Assembly (NCBI RefSeq): GCF_015714725.1 | Contig: NZ_WBKM01000331.1 | Location: 1 to 64,000, forward strand | Reading direction: 5' to 3' | DNA: 64,000 bases | Origin: Nostoc sp. WHI | Lineage (GTDB): Bacteria > Cyanobacteriota > Cyanobacteriia > Cyanobacteriales > Nostocaceae | Part shown: positions 1 through 8,581 of the stretch, in pieces | Layout: the number at the start of each line of letters is the position of its first letter | Numbering within the stretch: the first letter of the stretch is position 1 | Translations under genes and position numbers: made by a program | Notes under the pieces: model-generated | What the model was told of the DNA's origin: nothing | The model's input: only the letters and a program-made list of their open reading frames with translations | The model's database searches: none

Positions 1-144
1 GACCACCCGAATTCAATAAACGACCACCCGAATTCAATAAACGACCACCCGAATTCAATAAACGACCACCCGAATTCAATAAACGACCACCCGAATTCAA
101 TAAACGACCACCCAAATTCAATAAACGACCACCCGAATTCAATA
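1..144. repeat. 21-bp tandem direct repeat, about seven copies
   Basis: Seven head-to-tail copies of GACCACCCGAATTCAATAAA plus C run from the window edge. The sixth copy has one G-to-A change and the last is cut short at position 144. The period is exactly 21 bp and one frame has no stop codon. No gene start follows it, so it looks like an intergenic tandem repeat of the kind common in Nostoc. It may continue upstream of the window. Confidence 0.95.
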
Positions 145-398
145 TATTTATTGCATAAATTCTCAAAACCTTACCTGAAACCTGATTTACTAAGGTTTTA
201 GCTTTAGTTTTACCCCACCCTAACCATCACTGCGATTAAGTAGGTAATCTTTGGGATTTAAGAAGAAATTCGACTTGTGTGTACACGGTAGCGCCTTTAG
301 GCAGGAAAGTGTCAAGAAATTGTATTCGAGATGACTCAGAAATTTCTCGATTAACTTCTACTCTAGTTATTAGAGTAGTTAAGGTCTGAAATCAAGTT
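145..398. other. Intergenic leader upstream of the SDR gene
   Basis: No gene is seen here. The segment is AT-rich; an imperfect hairpin (ACTCTAGTTATTAGAGT, 360-376) lies just before the SDR start and could act in its leader. No convincing -10/-35 pair was identified. Confidence 0.4.
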
Positions 399-1208
399 AT
401 GGATACAACACGTCGTAACCTCATCTTCGGAATGCTGGCAACAAGTTCAGCGTTGGCAGTTACAACTCCAGGAGTTAAGCAAGCTTTATCTCAGATTACA
501 GATATAGTTAACCCAGCGATGCCTGCGGCGGGCTACGCCTACGCTCAAGGCAACACAACCAAAAAATCTGTTTTGATTACAGGCTGTAGTTCTGGAATTG
601 GTCGGGCAACAGCACTTGTTTTTGCCCGCTCTGGATACCAGACAATTGCTTCAATACGAAATCTTCAGACCAAAAACGCCAGAGCAGCGTCTGAATTGCG
701 TAGTATTGCCAAAAATGAAAATTTAGATTTGCATGTGGTTGAAATTGATATCACCAGCGACCAGTCTGTTCGTGAAGGCATTCAAGCTGCCGCCAAAATC
801 AACGGGAATCGATTTGATGTGGTGATCAACAATGCTGGAATTATGCTGCCGTTGCCAGTTGAGCTATTGCCTGCAACTGCGTGGCAGATGACCTTTGACA
901 CAAACGTTATGGGTGCATCACGAATTGGGCGCGAAGTGCTTCCCTATATGCGTATCCAGCAAGATGGCTTGATTGTGCAAATCACTAGCGGAGCCGGGCG
1001 CGTGGTCTTTCCACTGCTTGGCTCTTACTGCGCGAACAAATTTGCATTAGAGGCAATGTCTGATGCAATGCGCTATGAACTCGCACCATTCGGCGTGGAT
1101 GTAGTTGTTGTGCAACCAGATGATACTAAAACACGACTGTTTGCCAATGCACGAAACTATTTGCAGCAAACTTTGAAAGCAATGTCATCATCGGTTCCTG
1201 GTTACTAG
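399..1208 (+). CDS. SDR-family oxidoreductase with twin-arginine leader, C-terminally shortened
   Basis: This is a short-chain dehydrogenase/reductase, NAD(P)-dependent, substrate unknown. The Rossmann motif TGCSSGIG is at residues 61-68, NNAG follows near residue 148, and the catalytic Y-x3-K is in SYCANKFAL. Before the fold there are about 55 extra residues with RRNLIFG and a hydrophobic stretch, which looks like a Tat signal, ending in AYAQ; export is an inference. The protein stops soon after strand six, so it lacks the substrate-loop and C-terminal part of a normal classical SDR. Its stop codon overlaps the start of a DUF1345 fragment, which suggests that a deletion joined two genes. It may still fold but is probably not a full enzyme. 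Positions 518-547 in the leader resemble a dispersed short repeat also present near 61220. Confidence 0.75.
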   Translation: MDTTRRNLIFGMLATSSALAVTTPGVKQALSQITDIVNPAMPAAGYAYAQGNTTKKSVLITGCSSGIGRATALVFARSGYQTIASIRNLQTKNARAASELRSIAKNENLDLHVVEIDITSDQSVREGIQAAAKINGNRFDVVINNAGIMLPLPVELLPATAWQMTFDTNVMGASRIGREVLPYMRIQQDGLIVQITSGAGRVVFPLLGSYCANKFALEAMSDAMRYELAPFGVDVVVVQPDDTKTRLFANARNYLQQTLKAMSSSVPGY

Positions 1209-1495
1209 TGCATACGATGTTTGCAGTGCAATATGCACACAGCTATTACAAATATATTAGTCGTAATAATAGTGAAGAAATCACCGGAGGTTTAGATTTT
1301 CCTCATAACGACTATCCAGACTACTGGGAATTTTTATATTATTCATTTGTAATTGGCATGACTAGCCAAGTTTCAGATGTGGAGACGACATCACGCGAGA
1401 TGAGGCGCTTGACATTGCTACATAGTATATTATCCTTCTTTTTCAATACCACCATTCTGGCTATGAGTATTAATATTATTGCCTCGTTAATCTAA
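1208..1495 (+). pseudogene. DUF1345 membrane protein, C-terminal fragment
   Basis: The 95-residue reading frame (GTG start overlapping the SDR stop) matches the C-terminal half of the DUF1345 integral membrane family: YAHSYY, GGLDFP, PDYWEFLYYSF, GMTSQVSDV and the final SFFFNTTILAMSINIIASL helix are all recognisable. Whole family members are about twice as long, so the N-terminal membrane segments are missing. The abrupt start at the SDR stop codon points to a deletion junction near 1170-1210. Function is unlikely to remain. Confidence 0.8.
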
Positions 1496-1572
1496 AAATT
1501 ATTTCATGGCAACAGAACGAAATAAACTTCCCATGACACTATTCGTCAGACACTAAAAAAAACTACGATATC

Positions 1573-1611
1573 CACTAAGAAAAGCCTGGTTTTTCCAGGC
1601 TTTTCTTAGTG
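1573..1611. terminator. Perfect 17-bp hairpin between convergent genes
   Basis: Arms 1573-1589 and 1595-1611 are exact inverted repeats around a TTTTT loop. It lies between the plus-strand DUF1345 relic and the minus-strand flavin oxidase gene, so it probably acts as a shared two-way terminator. Confidence 0.8.
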
Positions 1612-1638
1612 CAAGCTTTAACTATGATACGTCTTGAA

Positions 1639-3258
1639 TTAAAGGCTTTCAGGCCATTCTTTGCGAAAATCGTATCTGCCAGGAGCAAGTATATTGTTTG
1701 GGTCTAAAGCCTGCTTCAAATCTTGTAGTAATTTTCCATAGTCATCTTTTACGGGTGGTAAAGAATTCATCGTCGAAGTACTTAAGCGATATGGAATATA
1801 ACCCTCTAACATCAACTTCTGCATCATCTCATCCTGACATGCGATCGCACGTTCATCTTCTCCTACCACATCTCTGTCGTAAACAATGGCTACAGTCATA
1901 TCGATACTTCTTTCTGTTACGCATTGCAGTCCTATATTTGGCTCAAACTGATGTAGCTTTGCAGTTTCTTCAATAATTTTCAAAGCTGCTCTCACATGCT
2001 GTCCATCAAAAGGTACGCTTGGAGCCAACCAGATAAGCCCACAGCGATCTCTGTCCGGGTCCATATTTGACGGCACAGGCTCTCGCTTTCTCCAGTAGGT
2101 CATAGAAATAACTTTGTCCGTTGGAATGCCGCGCTGGAGATTTTTGTTATAGAAAAAATCCATGATGTCTCTCAAGTCAATTCCAGTTATCCATTTATAG
2201 ATTGGTCGAATTATTTCGGCTATTCTTGCTTTGCGATCGTCAAAAAAAATAATTTTATTAACTGTTTTTTTCAATGCTCGTTTAATCAACTTTCGTTCTA
2301 TTCCACCCTGTTGTCTGCTAGCAGAATACAAAGCTCCCTCGCCAATCCATAAACCACCACCCCATGTCTTTCTCAATGTCTGCATTAAATCTTCTGAAAG
2401 GGGTGTTTCTCCATCAGTTTCTTTCCAAGGATACTGCTGTTTAGTTGATAGCATTCTATAGTCATTAAATATGACAAAACTGTTTCTTAATAGTCCCTGA
2501 AACTTCAAACTTTGTAGTGTATCTATAAATTCTTCAAAAGCAGAATCATCCTTAAGAGAATAGAAAAAAGATTGGAAATATTGGGGACGTGGAAGTAACC
2601 ACATTGTCATTTGGGTAACAATACCAAGGTTGGACTGAGTAAATATGCCATCGAAATAAGGCCCTATTCCCCAACGGTTAACCTTACCGGCTTTGGCATT
2701 TGGAAAGCGCTCGAATCCAGTGTGAATACATTCTCCTGTTGGTAAGACAACTTCAAGTCCACAGACGTGAGCAAACCTGTCTCCATAAGGCCCTTTAGCA
2801 ATCCCCCTTTCTAAGGTATTTCCCACTAAGCTGGAATCGGCGACGCTGCCAGTTACAGACATCATTAAATTTGATTTCTTCTTTTGCAAAAACTCGAACA
2901 ATTGGCCTTGTGTGACACCAGGCTCTACAGTCACATAAGCCAACTTCTCATTATAATCAACAATTCGATTTAGTCTACCCAACTCCATAATCACACAGCC
3001 ATCTTGAGTTGGAACTTTTGACCCATACCCCCAGTTTTTTCCTTTGCTAACAGGGTAAATTGGTATCTTATATTGATTGGCAATTCTTACACATTCTTGT
3101 ACTTCAGCACAATTGCCCGGTCGAATAATGGCGAGAACCTTCTGAGTAGTAGCGAATGTTGCAGTTTGTGCAGCAAAGATTGATGCTTCATCGACTATGA
3201 CATTCTCTGAACCCAAGATATCTCCATACGCCTTAAGTGTATCTACCAAGTTTTCCAT
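1639..3258 (-). CDS. FAD-linked oxidase of the vanillyl-alcohol oxidase type
   Basis: The protein (539 aa) has the FAD_binding_4 (PCMH) fold in the N-terminal half: PVSKGKNWGYG near residue 75, then VEPGVTQGQLFEFL and GNTLERGIAKGPYGDR. The C-terminal half fits the cap domain of the VAO/4-cresol dehydrogenase family, up to the final DPNNILAPGRYD, which is typical of the group. Such enzymes oxidise para-substituted phenols or benzylic alcohols, and some release small fragments from methoxy groups; the substrate here is unknown. The ATG is preceded by GGAAGGA, a good ribosome site. No signal peptide is seen, so it is probably cytosolic. Downstream lies the shared hairpin at 1573-1611. Family assignment is firm; substrate is not. 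Confidence 0.85.
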   Translation of the reverse strand: MENLVDTLKAYGDILGSENVIVDEASIFAAQTATFATTQKVLAIIRPGNCAEVQECVRIANQYKIPIYPVSKGKNWGYGSKVPTQDGCVIMELGRLNRIVDYNEKLAYVTVEPGVTQGQLFEFLQKKKSNLMMSVTGSVADSSLVGNTLERGIAKGPYGDRFAHVCGLEVVLPTGECIHTGFERFPNAKAGKVNRWGIGPYFDGIFTQSNLGIVTQMTMWLLPRPQYFQSFFYSLKDDSAFEEFIDTLQSLKFQGLLRNSFVIFNDYRMLSTKQQYPWKETDGETPLSEDLMQTLRKTWGGGLWIGEGALYSASRQQGGIERKLIKRALKKTVNKIIFFDDRKARIAEIIRPIYKWITGIDLRDIMDFFYNKNLQRGIPTDKVISMTYWRKREPVPSNMDPDRDRCGLIWLAPSVPFDGQHVRAALKIIEETAKLHQFEPNIGLQCVTERSIDMTVAIVYDRDVVGEDERAIACQDEMMQKLMLEGYIPYRLSTSTMNSLPPVKDDYGKLLQDLKQALDPNNILAPGRYDFRKEWPESL

Positions 3259-3846
3259 ATCTTATCTTCCTTCCTGTATTTCATGGCTTTAAGTTCTTCT
3301 ATATACTGTGTGAAACTTACAGTAATCGTTATTTTTGTTTTAGAGGATTAGGACTTACGCATAAGAGATCCCCCAACTCCATTAAAAAGGGGAGCCACTG
3401 CGCCTTTGCGGTTTCGCGACTTGTAGCAAGTGGCGTGGATTTAGGAGGATCTAGAAAGTGTTGATACCTACAATAGGACTTTTAAAACCTCATCTTAGAC
3501 CCAGACTGTCTAATTAGTACTTTGAAGAATGAAAGAAGCTGTTCTTAGGCTGACTTTTCACGGTATCTGAAGAACCTCTCTCTAAATCTCTCTCCTTTTA
3601 GGAGAGAGACTTTGAATTTTCCCCCTTCCCGTGTCGGGAAGGGGGTTAGGGGGTTAGGTTTTCGTGGACTTATCCACATAACGTGAAAAGTCAGGTTCTT
3701 AGGTGGATAGTGAATAGAAAGAATTATTGAACAATAACTCTTTCTATTCATTCCCCCTGCTCAAGAACAGATTCTTTGGAATAAACTATTTCACAAGAAG
3801 AGAGTCAGGGGTTTTAGACTGAATCTGATTAATTCTGTTGATTAAG
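3259..3846. other. Intergenic region with repeat elements
   Basis: It holds a one-ended copy of the ACTTACGCA repeat at 3350-3460 and a complete inverted-repeat element at 3551-3693. A short minus-strand frame across the second element is made of repeat sequence and is not taken as a gene. Confidence 0.6.
3551..3693. mobile_element. MITE-like element with TGACTTTTCACG ends
   Basis: Terminal inverted repeats TGACTTTTCACG (3551-3562) and its complement (3682-3693) enclose two inner palindromic blocks (CTCTCCTTTTAGGAGAGAG and the CCCTTCCC/GGGAAGGG block). The nine bases GTTCTTAGG occur just outside both ends (3541-3549 and 3695-3703), which looks like a target-site duplication. It has no coding capacity, so any movement needs a transposase supplied from elsewhere. 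Confidence 0.7.
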
Positions 3847-4212
3847 TCAGGGCTTTTGGGCAATCGTAATTTCTCCTGGACATAGCATTAAACTAGTATC
3901 ATGGTCAAAATGAATGCGCCCGTTCAATCTCATCTTACGTGCTCTTACTTGAGCAGCTTGATGTTCAAGATCCCCTCTGATTCTTTCCTTGTCCGAAAAA
4001 TATTGTTGGGCAACGATTGAAGAGTTAATGTTGTAATTAAAAGATTTTTCACCCCTAATGTTAACGAAACCTGCTTCAGTCAACCAACCATATAACTCTT
4101 CTCTGGTGAGAAAATGACGATTGCTTGTCAGATCAGTCATATTGGCGAAAGTATCTTTAACTTTGGCAATCTCGCGTAGTTCGTCCCGTTCTTCTGCGTC
4201 ATCAAACAGCAT
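3847..4212 (-). pseudogene. C-terminal fragment of a SAM-dependent methyltransferase
   Basis: The 121 residues resemble the distal part of a class I (UbiE/methyltransf-type) methyltransferase: a helix, then FLTREELYGWLTEAGFVNI, the usual region after motif III, and a final beta strand ending MLCPGEITIAQKP. The glycine-rich SAM-binding motif that should precede it is absent, and no in-frame continuation is visible upstream of 4212. I read it as a decayed gene. Its original substrate cannot be told. Confidence 0.6.
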
Positions 4213-4829
4213 CCCAAGGTTAACAGGTAAATAAAGTTAAAGGTGCAAGTACCAACCAAGGACATACGCGCTTGCCAAACTTTGTCCAAAACAAAAGTGA
4301 ATTGAGCAAACCACAATCATAATAATTTTGTCCAAAAGCTATTCTATGTTGCCTAGACTGTATTACTATAAGCAAAGTAAAACAGCTGCTAAAACACTTT
4401 ATTCATTGCTTTTGGAATAGCACGTATGTTTTAGTTTCAGTACTACTTACGGGTAACTTACTAGAGTTGTCAAGGATAAATTCATAAATTATGCGAATTA
4501 AAAATAAATTTATATTTTTACTGGCGTTGTTGCACGAATAAGTCTAAGAGTAGGACGAACGGCATCTAAATATTGACGAGCCTGAATAAGAGTAGAATGC
4601 ACCAAGACCGCAATCAGATATGACTTTCAGGAAATTAAATGTTCATCCTCATCATCGCTAAAATCTGAGTGTAAATGACAGCTTTGAGTAGCGCCAACCA
4701 GATTTATGGATAAAATCCTTGTTTAGAGGGACATGACGCTAGCTCGAAAGAAATTATTACACTGAACATCATCCCACCGCTATAATTTCTGTAGGGATGC
4801 GATTAATCGCATCCCTACTCCCTCGATTC
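4213..4829. other. Intergenic region with an unassigned gene scrap
   Basis: No intact gene is seen. On the minus strand, 4515-4600 reads as a clean stretch including LIQARQYLDAVRPTLRLIRA that ends in a stop; it looks like the tail of a lost protein but I do not recognise it. A perfect palindrome lies at 4791-4818. Confidence 0.4.
4791..4818. terminator. 28-nt perfect palindrome, possible terminator
   Basis: GTAGGGATGCGATT is followed directly by its exact complement. It stands just past the stop codon of the minus-strand membrane-protein gene. No T-run follows, so it may instead be a repeat element. Confidence 0.5.
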
Positions 4830-5132
4830 TTAACGCAGGGATTCAATAATTACTACTGTTGTAATTAAACACAACAGAATAATTCCCAGTGGAAGCAAAA
4901 ACTGTTGTAAAATGTACAACAATATGGGTATGATTTGTAAGATACCCAAACCACTTGATAAAACGTAGGCGATCGCAATCCCAAACAGCACCAACAAGAA
5001 ATATTTCAGGGACTTAGAGGCAAAACGGAATAGAAGCGTATCCTGATTTGTATCCATAATTTCACTCCCGAAAGTAGCTGAATTTTTAGCATTCTGATTG
5101 CAATCATGATGACGATCTTTGTCTAACATCAT
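4830..5132 (-). CDS. Small membrane protein of unknown function
   Basis: The 100-residue product has a polar N-terminal part and two long hydrophobic segments (YFLLVLFGIAIAYVLSSGL near 45-63 and LPLGIILLCLITTVVIIESL near 80-99), which suggests two membrane helices with the C terminus close to the membrane. The first ATG has AGGAGGTT five bases upstream, a strong ribosome site; an inner ATG (MDTNQ, residue 26) also has GGGAG before it, so a shorter form is possible. I do not recognise the family. The gene stands alone and faces away from the STAND gene. Confidence 0.6.
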   Translation of the reverse strand: MMLDKDRHHDCNQNAKNSATFGSEIMDTNQDTLLFRFASKSLKYFLLVLFGIAIAYVLSSGLGILQIIPILLYILQQFLLPLGIILLCLITTVVIIESLR

Positions 5133-5419
5133 TGAACCTCCTGTATAGGAAAGACTTACATATTTGGTTGTAAATACGCTCTACAGAATCTAGTTAGTTA
5201 ATATTTACTGCCTGTTTAATAGAGACCACTTTCATGAGTCATTAATATGGAAAGGGAATAAATAACATTTGTGATTTACTAAACTTGCAGTAGTAACGCT
5301 GGTAAAATCTCTCCTCAACCACCTTTTCTTGGCGCTTAACTTAACTTCACCTGTATTAATTACAAGAGTAATACACTCTCTAATCCTTTGCAGTCCGATA
5401 AAGTAAGTTTCCTACCCGG

Positions 5420-5480
5420 TAGGAAAAAGTAGTTTGTAGTATGACGAGTAGGAAAAAGTAGTAAAAATATGGTTATAATG
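5420..5480 (+). promoter_or_regulatory. Promoter candidate with a direct repeat upstream of the STAND gene
   Basis: GTAGGAAAAAGTAGT occurs twice (near 5420 and 5450), 30 bases apart. A consensus-like TATAAT follows at 5474-5479, about 30 bases before the start codon at 5509. The repeat could be a binding site for a regulator; this is inference from position and spacing. Confidence 0.5.
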
Positions 5481-5508
5481 CAGTAAAAAGGATACATCAA
5501 GTTAACAA

Positions 5509-7866
5509 ATGGGTGCAGAAGAAGCCTTAGAGTTTGTAGATAACTTGGTTTTTCTCAAGAAGAGAGAACACCTAGATAAAACTCAAAGGATTATCTTGCG
5601 TCATTTGTGGGAAGATGAAAAACGGACTTACCAAGATATCGCCAATAGCCGTGGTTATACAGAAGCGCATTTAAAAGCAGTTGGTGCAGGGCTTTGGCAT
5701 CTATTATCAGATGTGCTAGGAGAGAAAGTCTCAAAATCAACCTTCCAAGGCGTGGTTCAGGGATTTTGGACAACTCAACAGTCGCAAAAAGTTTCCCATA
5801 TTCCAAATTTAGCGAATAATGGCGCTAAACCCCAAGATATAGATTCTAACTTTCTAGGGCGCGATCGCCAAATAGCCGAACTCCACACCCTCGTCAGAGG
5901 GGGAGCAAAAGTTATTCTTATCCAGGGTGAAGGCGGTGTTGGTAAAACCACCCTAGCACGTAAGTATTTTAAAACTAAAAAATTTAATTTTCTTCTAGAA
6001 CTGTGGATGGCCACAGAAATCCAAAACATTACTCCAGTAGAGAGTGTGGTTGAAGAATGGTTGCGGCGAGATTTTAACGAAGAACCAGGGCGCGACTTTG
6101 GTATCAACTTAGAACGACTACGGCGGAAACTACGACAGCAAACTCCCAAAATTGGGGTATTTATCGACAATTTAGAAACTGCTCTCGATAAAAATGGCAA
6201 GTTCCTTGAATATCGCCGCCCTTACGTTGAGCTATTAAGAGTATTAGCAGATGCAGATGTGCATTCAGTTACTTTAATAACAAGTCGTGAACGCTTACGT
6301 GAGTCTAGTGTAGAGCTTCATCTTTACCCACTAGAAGGTTTAGATGATGAGGCGTGGCGACAGTTTTTTAGCCGCAGCCACATTAATTGTGATTCTACTA
6401 TTCTCAGTGAAATGTGCAGAGCTTATGGAGGTAATGCCAAAGCAATGCAAATTCTCAGAGGAGCAATACTGACAGATTTTCACGGTGATATCCATGTCTA
6501 TTGGCAGGAAAACTGTACAAATTTATTAATAGAAAGAGAGTTAAAAAATTTAGTCACTAGTCAATTTACCCGTCTCCAAGAAAATGACATAGAAGCCTAT
6601 CGTCTCTTATGTCGTTTAGGATGCTATCGTTATCAAGATATTTCTTCTATACCCGTTGAGGGAGTTTTATGCTTGCTTTGGGATGTTCCAGAACAACAAT
6701 CTAAACGTGTAATTAAAGCTCTACAAGATTTGTCTTTGATAGAAGCGAAAAAAGGACAGTACTGGTTGCATCCGGTAATTCGTGATGAAGCGATCGCTAG
6801 GTTAAGGTTAGTCGTTGAAGAATGGGAATTAGTCAACCGAAAAGCCGCACAATTTTGGACACAACAGGTTGAAGTCGTCAAAGATATCACAGATGCCTTA
6901 ACCGCTTTAGAAGCTTATTATCACTATGTAGAAATTAAGGATTTTGAGCAAGCTGGTGATGTAATTTTGCAAGGACGAGGTAAACAGTGGAGTATAGGGT
7001 TGCCTTTGGGTTGTTCGTTTTATCAACTTGGACTGCTCCAGAAAAATTTCTCTGTAATTAAACGGTTAATAGACGATATAAAATCGCAAGAAAGACTAAT
7101 TGAACTTTACAATATTCTTGGGTATACATATCGAATTATCGGGTGTATTAGAGAAGCTATAGAATGCTATGATAAATCAGAAGAAATATTAGACAAGTTA
7201 GATAAAAAGCCAACGAAAATCTCTATTTTGTTTAATACAGGGCTTTGCAAACTTGAATTATGGGAAATAGAAGCAGCCGAAAATTGTTTCAATTCTGTTT
7301 GTAGCCTTGCTGAAGAAAATACCAATCTTGATGATTACATGACTTATGCTCAATGCTGTCTAGCTTTAATTAAATCATGTTCTGGCAGTACAGAATATGC
7401 TTTTCATGTTGCTAAAGAAGCTTTTTCTGCACTGTCATCATCAAATAGAGTGACTTTATGGGGAATAGGGCATAGCTTAGTACAGCTTTGTTTAACTTAT
7501 AAAAATTTAGGTAATCTTAAAAAATCATTTGAGTTGTGCAAAAGAGCTATATCTCATTCTGAAGAAAACAACTTTACTCAGATTAAGGCTAAAGCTATAA
7601 GTTGTCTGGCTGCGCTTTTTGGAGAAGAGGGAGAATTTGACAGAGCGCTTTTTCATCATTTAGAAGCAATAGAAATTCTTGATAAAATAGGTGCTAAATC
7701 AGACTTAGCTGAAGCTTACTATCAAAGGGCATTGACTTATCAAAAAATGGATGAAATCAACATGAGCAGGAAAAATTTTATTCAGGCGATCGCACTTTTT
7801 AACGAAATGCAAGCACCCAGGCAAGTTGAGAAAGTAAAAACAGCAATGGGGTATTTTGAAACATAA
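5509..7866 (+). CDS. STAND-type NTPase: N-terminal vMAP-like domain, NB-ARC, TPR
   Basis: The 785-aa protein begins with a helical DNA-binding-like domain (about 1-90) of the type found in cyanobacterial vWA/MoxR-associated proteins. An NB-ARC ATPase follows, with FLGRDRQI, Walker A GEGGVGKTTLA near 140-150 and Walker B IGVFIDNLE near 215. A winged-helix region and then tetratricopeptide-like repeats (about 490-780, for example YNILGYTYRIIGCIREAIECYDKSEE read in parts) form the sensor half. STAND proteins act as ATP-driven switches that assemble on ligand binding, in signalling or defence. No effector enzyme domain is visible, so it may regulate transcription through its N-terminal domain. 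It is monocistronic. Confidence 0.8.
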   Translation: MGAEEALEFVDNLVFLKKREHLDKTQRIILRHLWEDEKRTYQDIANSRGYTEAHLKAVGAGLWHLLSDVLGEKVSKSTFQGVVQGFWTTQQSQKVSHIPNLANNGAKPQDIDSNFLGRDRQIAELHTLVRGGAKVILIQGEGGVGKTTLARKYFKTKKFNFLLELWMATEIQNITPVESVVEEWLRRDFNEEPGRDFGINLERLRRKLRQQTPKIGVFIDNLETALDKNGKFLEYRRPYVELLRVLADADVHSVTLITSRERLRESSVELHLYPLEGLDDEAWRQFFSRSHINCDSTILSEMCRAYGGNAKAMQILRGAILTDFHGDIHVYWQENCTNLLIERELKNLVTSQFTRLQENDIEAYRLLCRLGCYRYQDISSIPVEGVLCLLWDVPEQQSKRVIKALQDLSLIEAKKGQYWLHPVIRDEAIARLRLVVEEWELVNRKAAQFWTQQVEVVKDITDALTALEAYYHYVEIKDFEQAGDVILQGRGKQWSIGLPLGCSFYQLGLLQKNFSVIKRLIDDIKSQERLIELYNILGYTYRIIGCIREAIECYDKSEEILDKLDKKPTKISILFNTGLCKLELWEIEAAENCFNSVCSLAEENTNLDDYMTYAQCCLALIKSCSGSTEYAFHVAKEAFSALSSSNRVTLWGIGHSLVQLCLTYKNLGNLKKSFELCKRAISHSEENNFTQIKAKAISCLAALFGEEGEFDRALFHHLEAIEILDKIGAKSDLAEAYYQRALTYQKMDEINMSRKNFIQAIALFNEMQAPRQVEKVKTAMGYFET

Positions 7867-7899
7867 GCGATACTATTCAATCTTTTGAATTTTGAATTG

Positions 7900-8496
7900 T
7901 TATCCATGTTCTCGAATCACCTGGCTAAACTCATTGACTGCATCAAACTGATCAGCCATGCGTGAATACTGCGCCAGCAATTCTATATCTAAGTCTGGGA
8001 AAAAAGAACTTTGGGATACTTTTTGATATTCCTCGTCTCGTAAACAATATACCGAAAGTAACCCATCTTCCCAAAACCAGACTTCTGGAACTTTCAGACG
8101 TTTGTATATCTCCAACTTATTAATTCCGCCACTGGTGACAATAATTTCAATAATCAAATCTGGAATCGGTTTTTTAGTTCCAAAGTTATAAGACTCATCT
8201 GGTTCTCGTCGCGTACCATCTTTGCGTTTGCCGAGTGTAGCACTTCCTCTAACGTAGAAACGGATTTTCTTTTCTCTTAAATATGCCTCCAATAAAAGAC
8301 TTGTAATACTTTTAGCATCTTCATGGTCATCGGAAAGTGGAGACATAATTTCTAAAATTCCATCTAAATAAGTTAGTCGCGCACTTGTACCTTCTAAGTC
8401 TACGTCTAGCTTTTCTAGTTGATCCCAACTGACGTTATACAGCAAAACATAGGAAGTCTTTGGAATGACAGATTTGGTGATGACTGGGAAATTCAT
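7900..8496 (-). CDS. Uma2-family (DUF820) putative endonuclease
   Basis: A PD-(D/E)XK-fold protein of the Uma2 family, very abundant in cyanobacteria and of unproven role. The signs are YLDGILEIMSPLSDDHE near residue 50, then KPIPDLIIEIIVTSGGINKLEIYKRLKVPEVWFW, where PD...E-x-(V)...K form the nuclease-like core. I start it at the ATG at 8496, because AGGAG lies ten bases upstream; an upstream extension would lack a ribosome site. It is divergent from a second Uma2 gene, with 85 bp between them. Confidence 0.85.
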   Translation of the reverse strand: MNFPVITKSVIPKTSYVLLYNVSWDQLEKLDVDLEGTSARLTYLDGILEIMSPLSDDHEDAKSITSLLLEAYLREKKIRFYVRGSATLGKRKDGTRREPDESYNFGTKKPIPDLIIEIIVTSGGINKLEIYKRLKVPEVWFWEDGLLSVYCLRDEEYQKVSQSSFFPDLDIELLAQYSRMADQFDAVNEFSQVIREHG

Positions 8497-8581
8497 GGGG
8501 CGATCGCTCCTGGAGAGGTCTATAAGTATTACCATATAGTAATTCTAGGCAAAATAAAGCGATCGCTCCTACAGAGGTTTT
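8497..8581. promoter_or_regulatory. Divergent promoter region between two Uma2 genes
   Basis: The short spacer carries two GCGATCGCTCCT boxes in the same orientation, each followed by a GAGAGGT/AGAGGT sequence that can serve as ribosome site of the plus-strand gene. The repetition suggests local duplication. Confidence 0.4.

Noticed and set aside
1-144. CRISPR array at the window start
   Set aside because: The repeats are directly adjacent with no spacers, so it is a simple tandem repeat.
3545-3751. 68-codon minus-strand frame
   Set aside because: It is translated inverted-repeat element sequence, not a gene.
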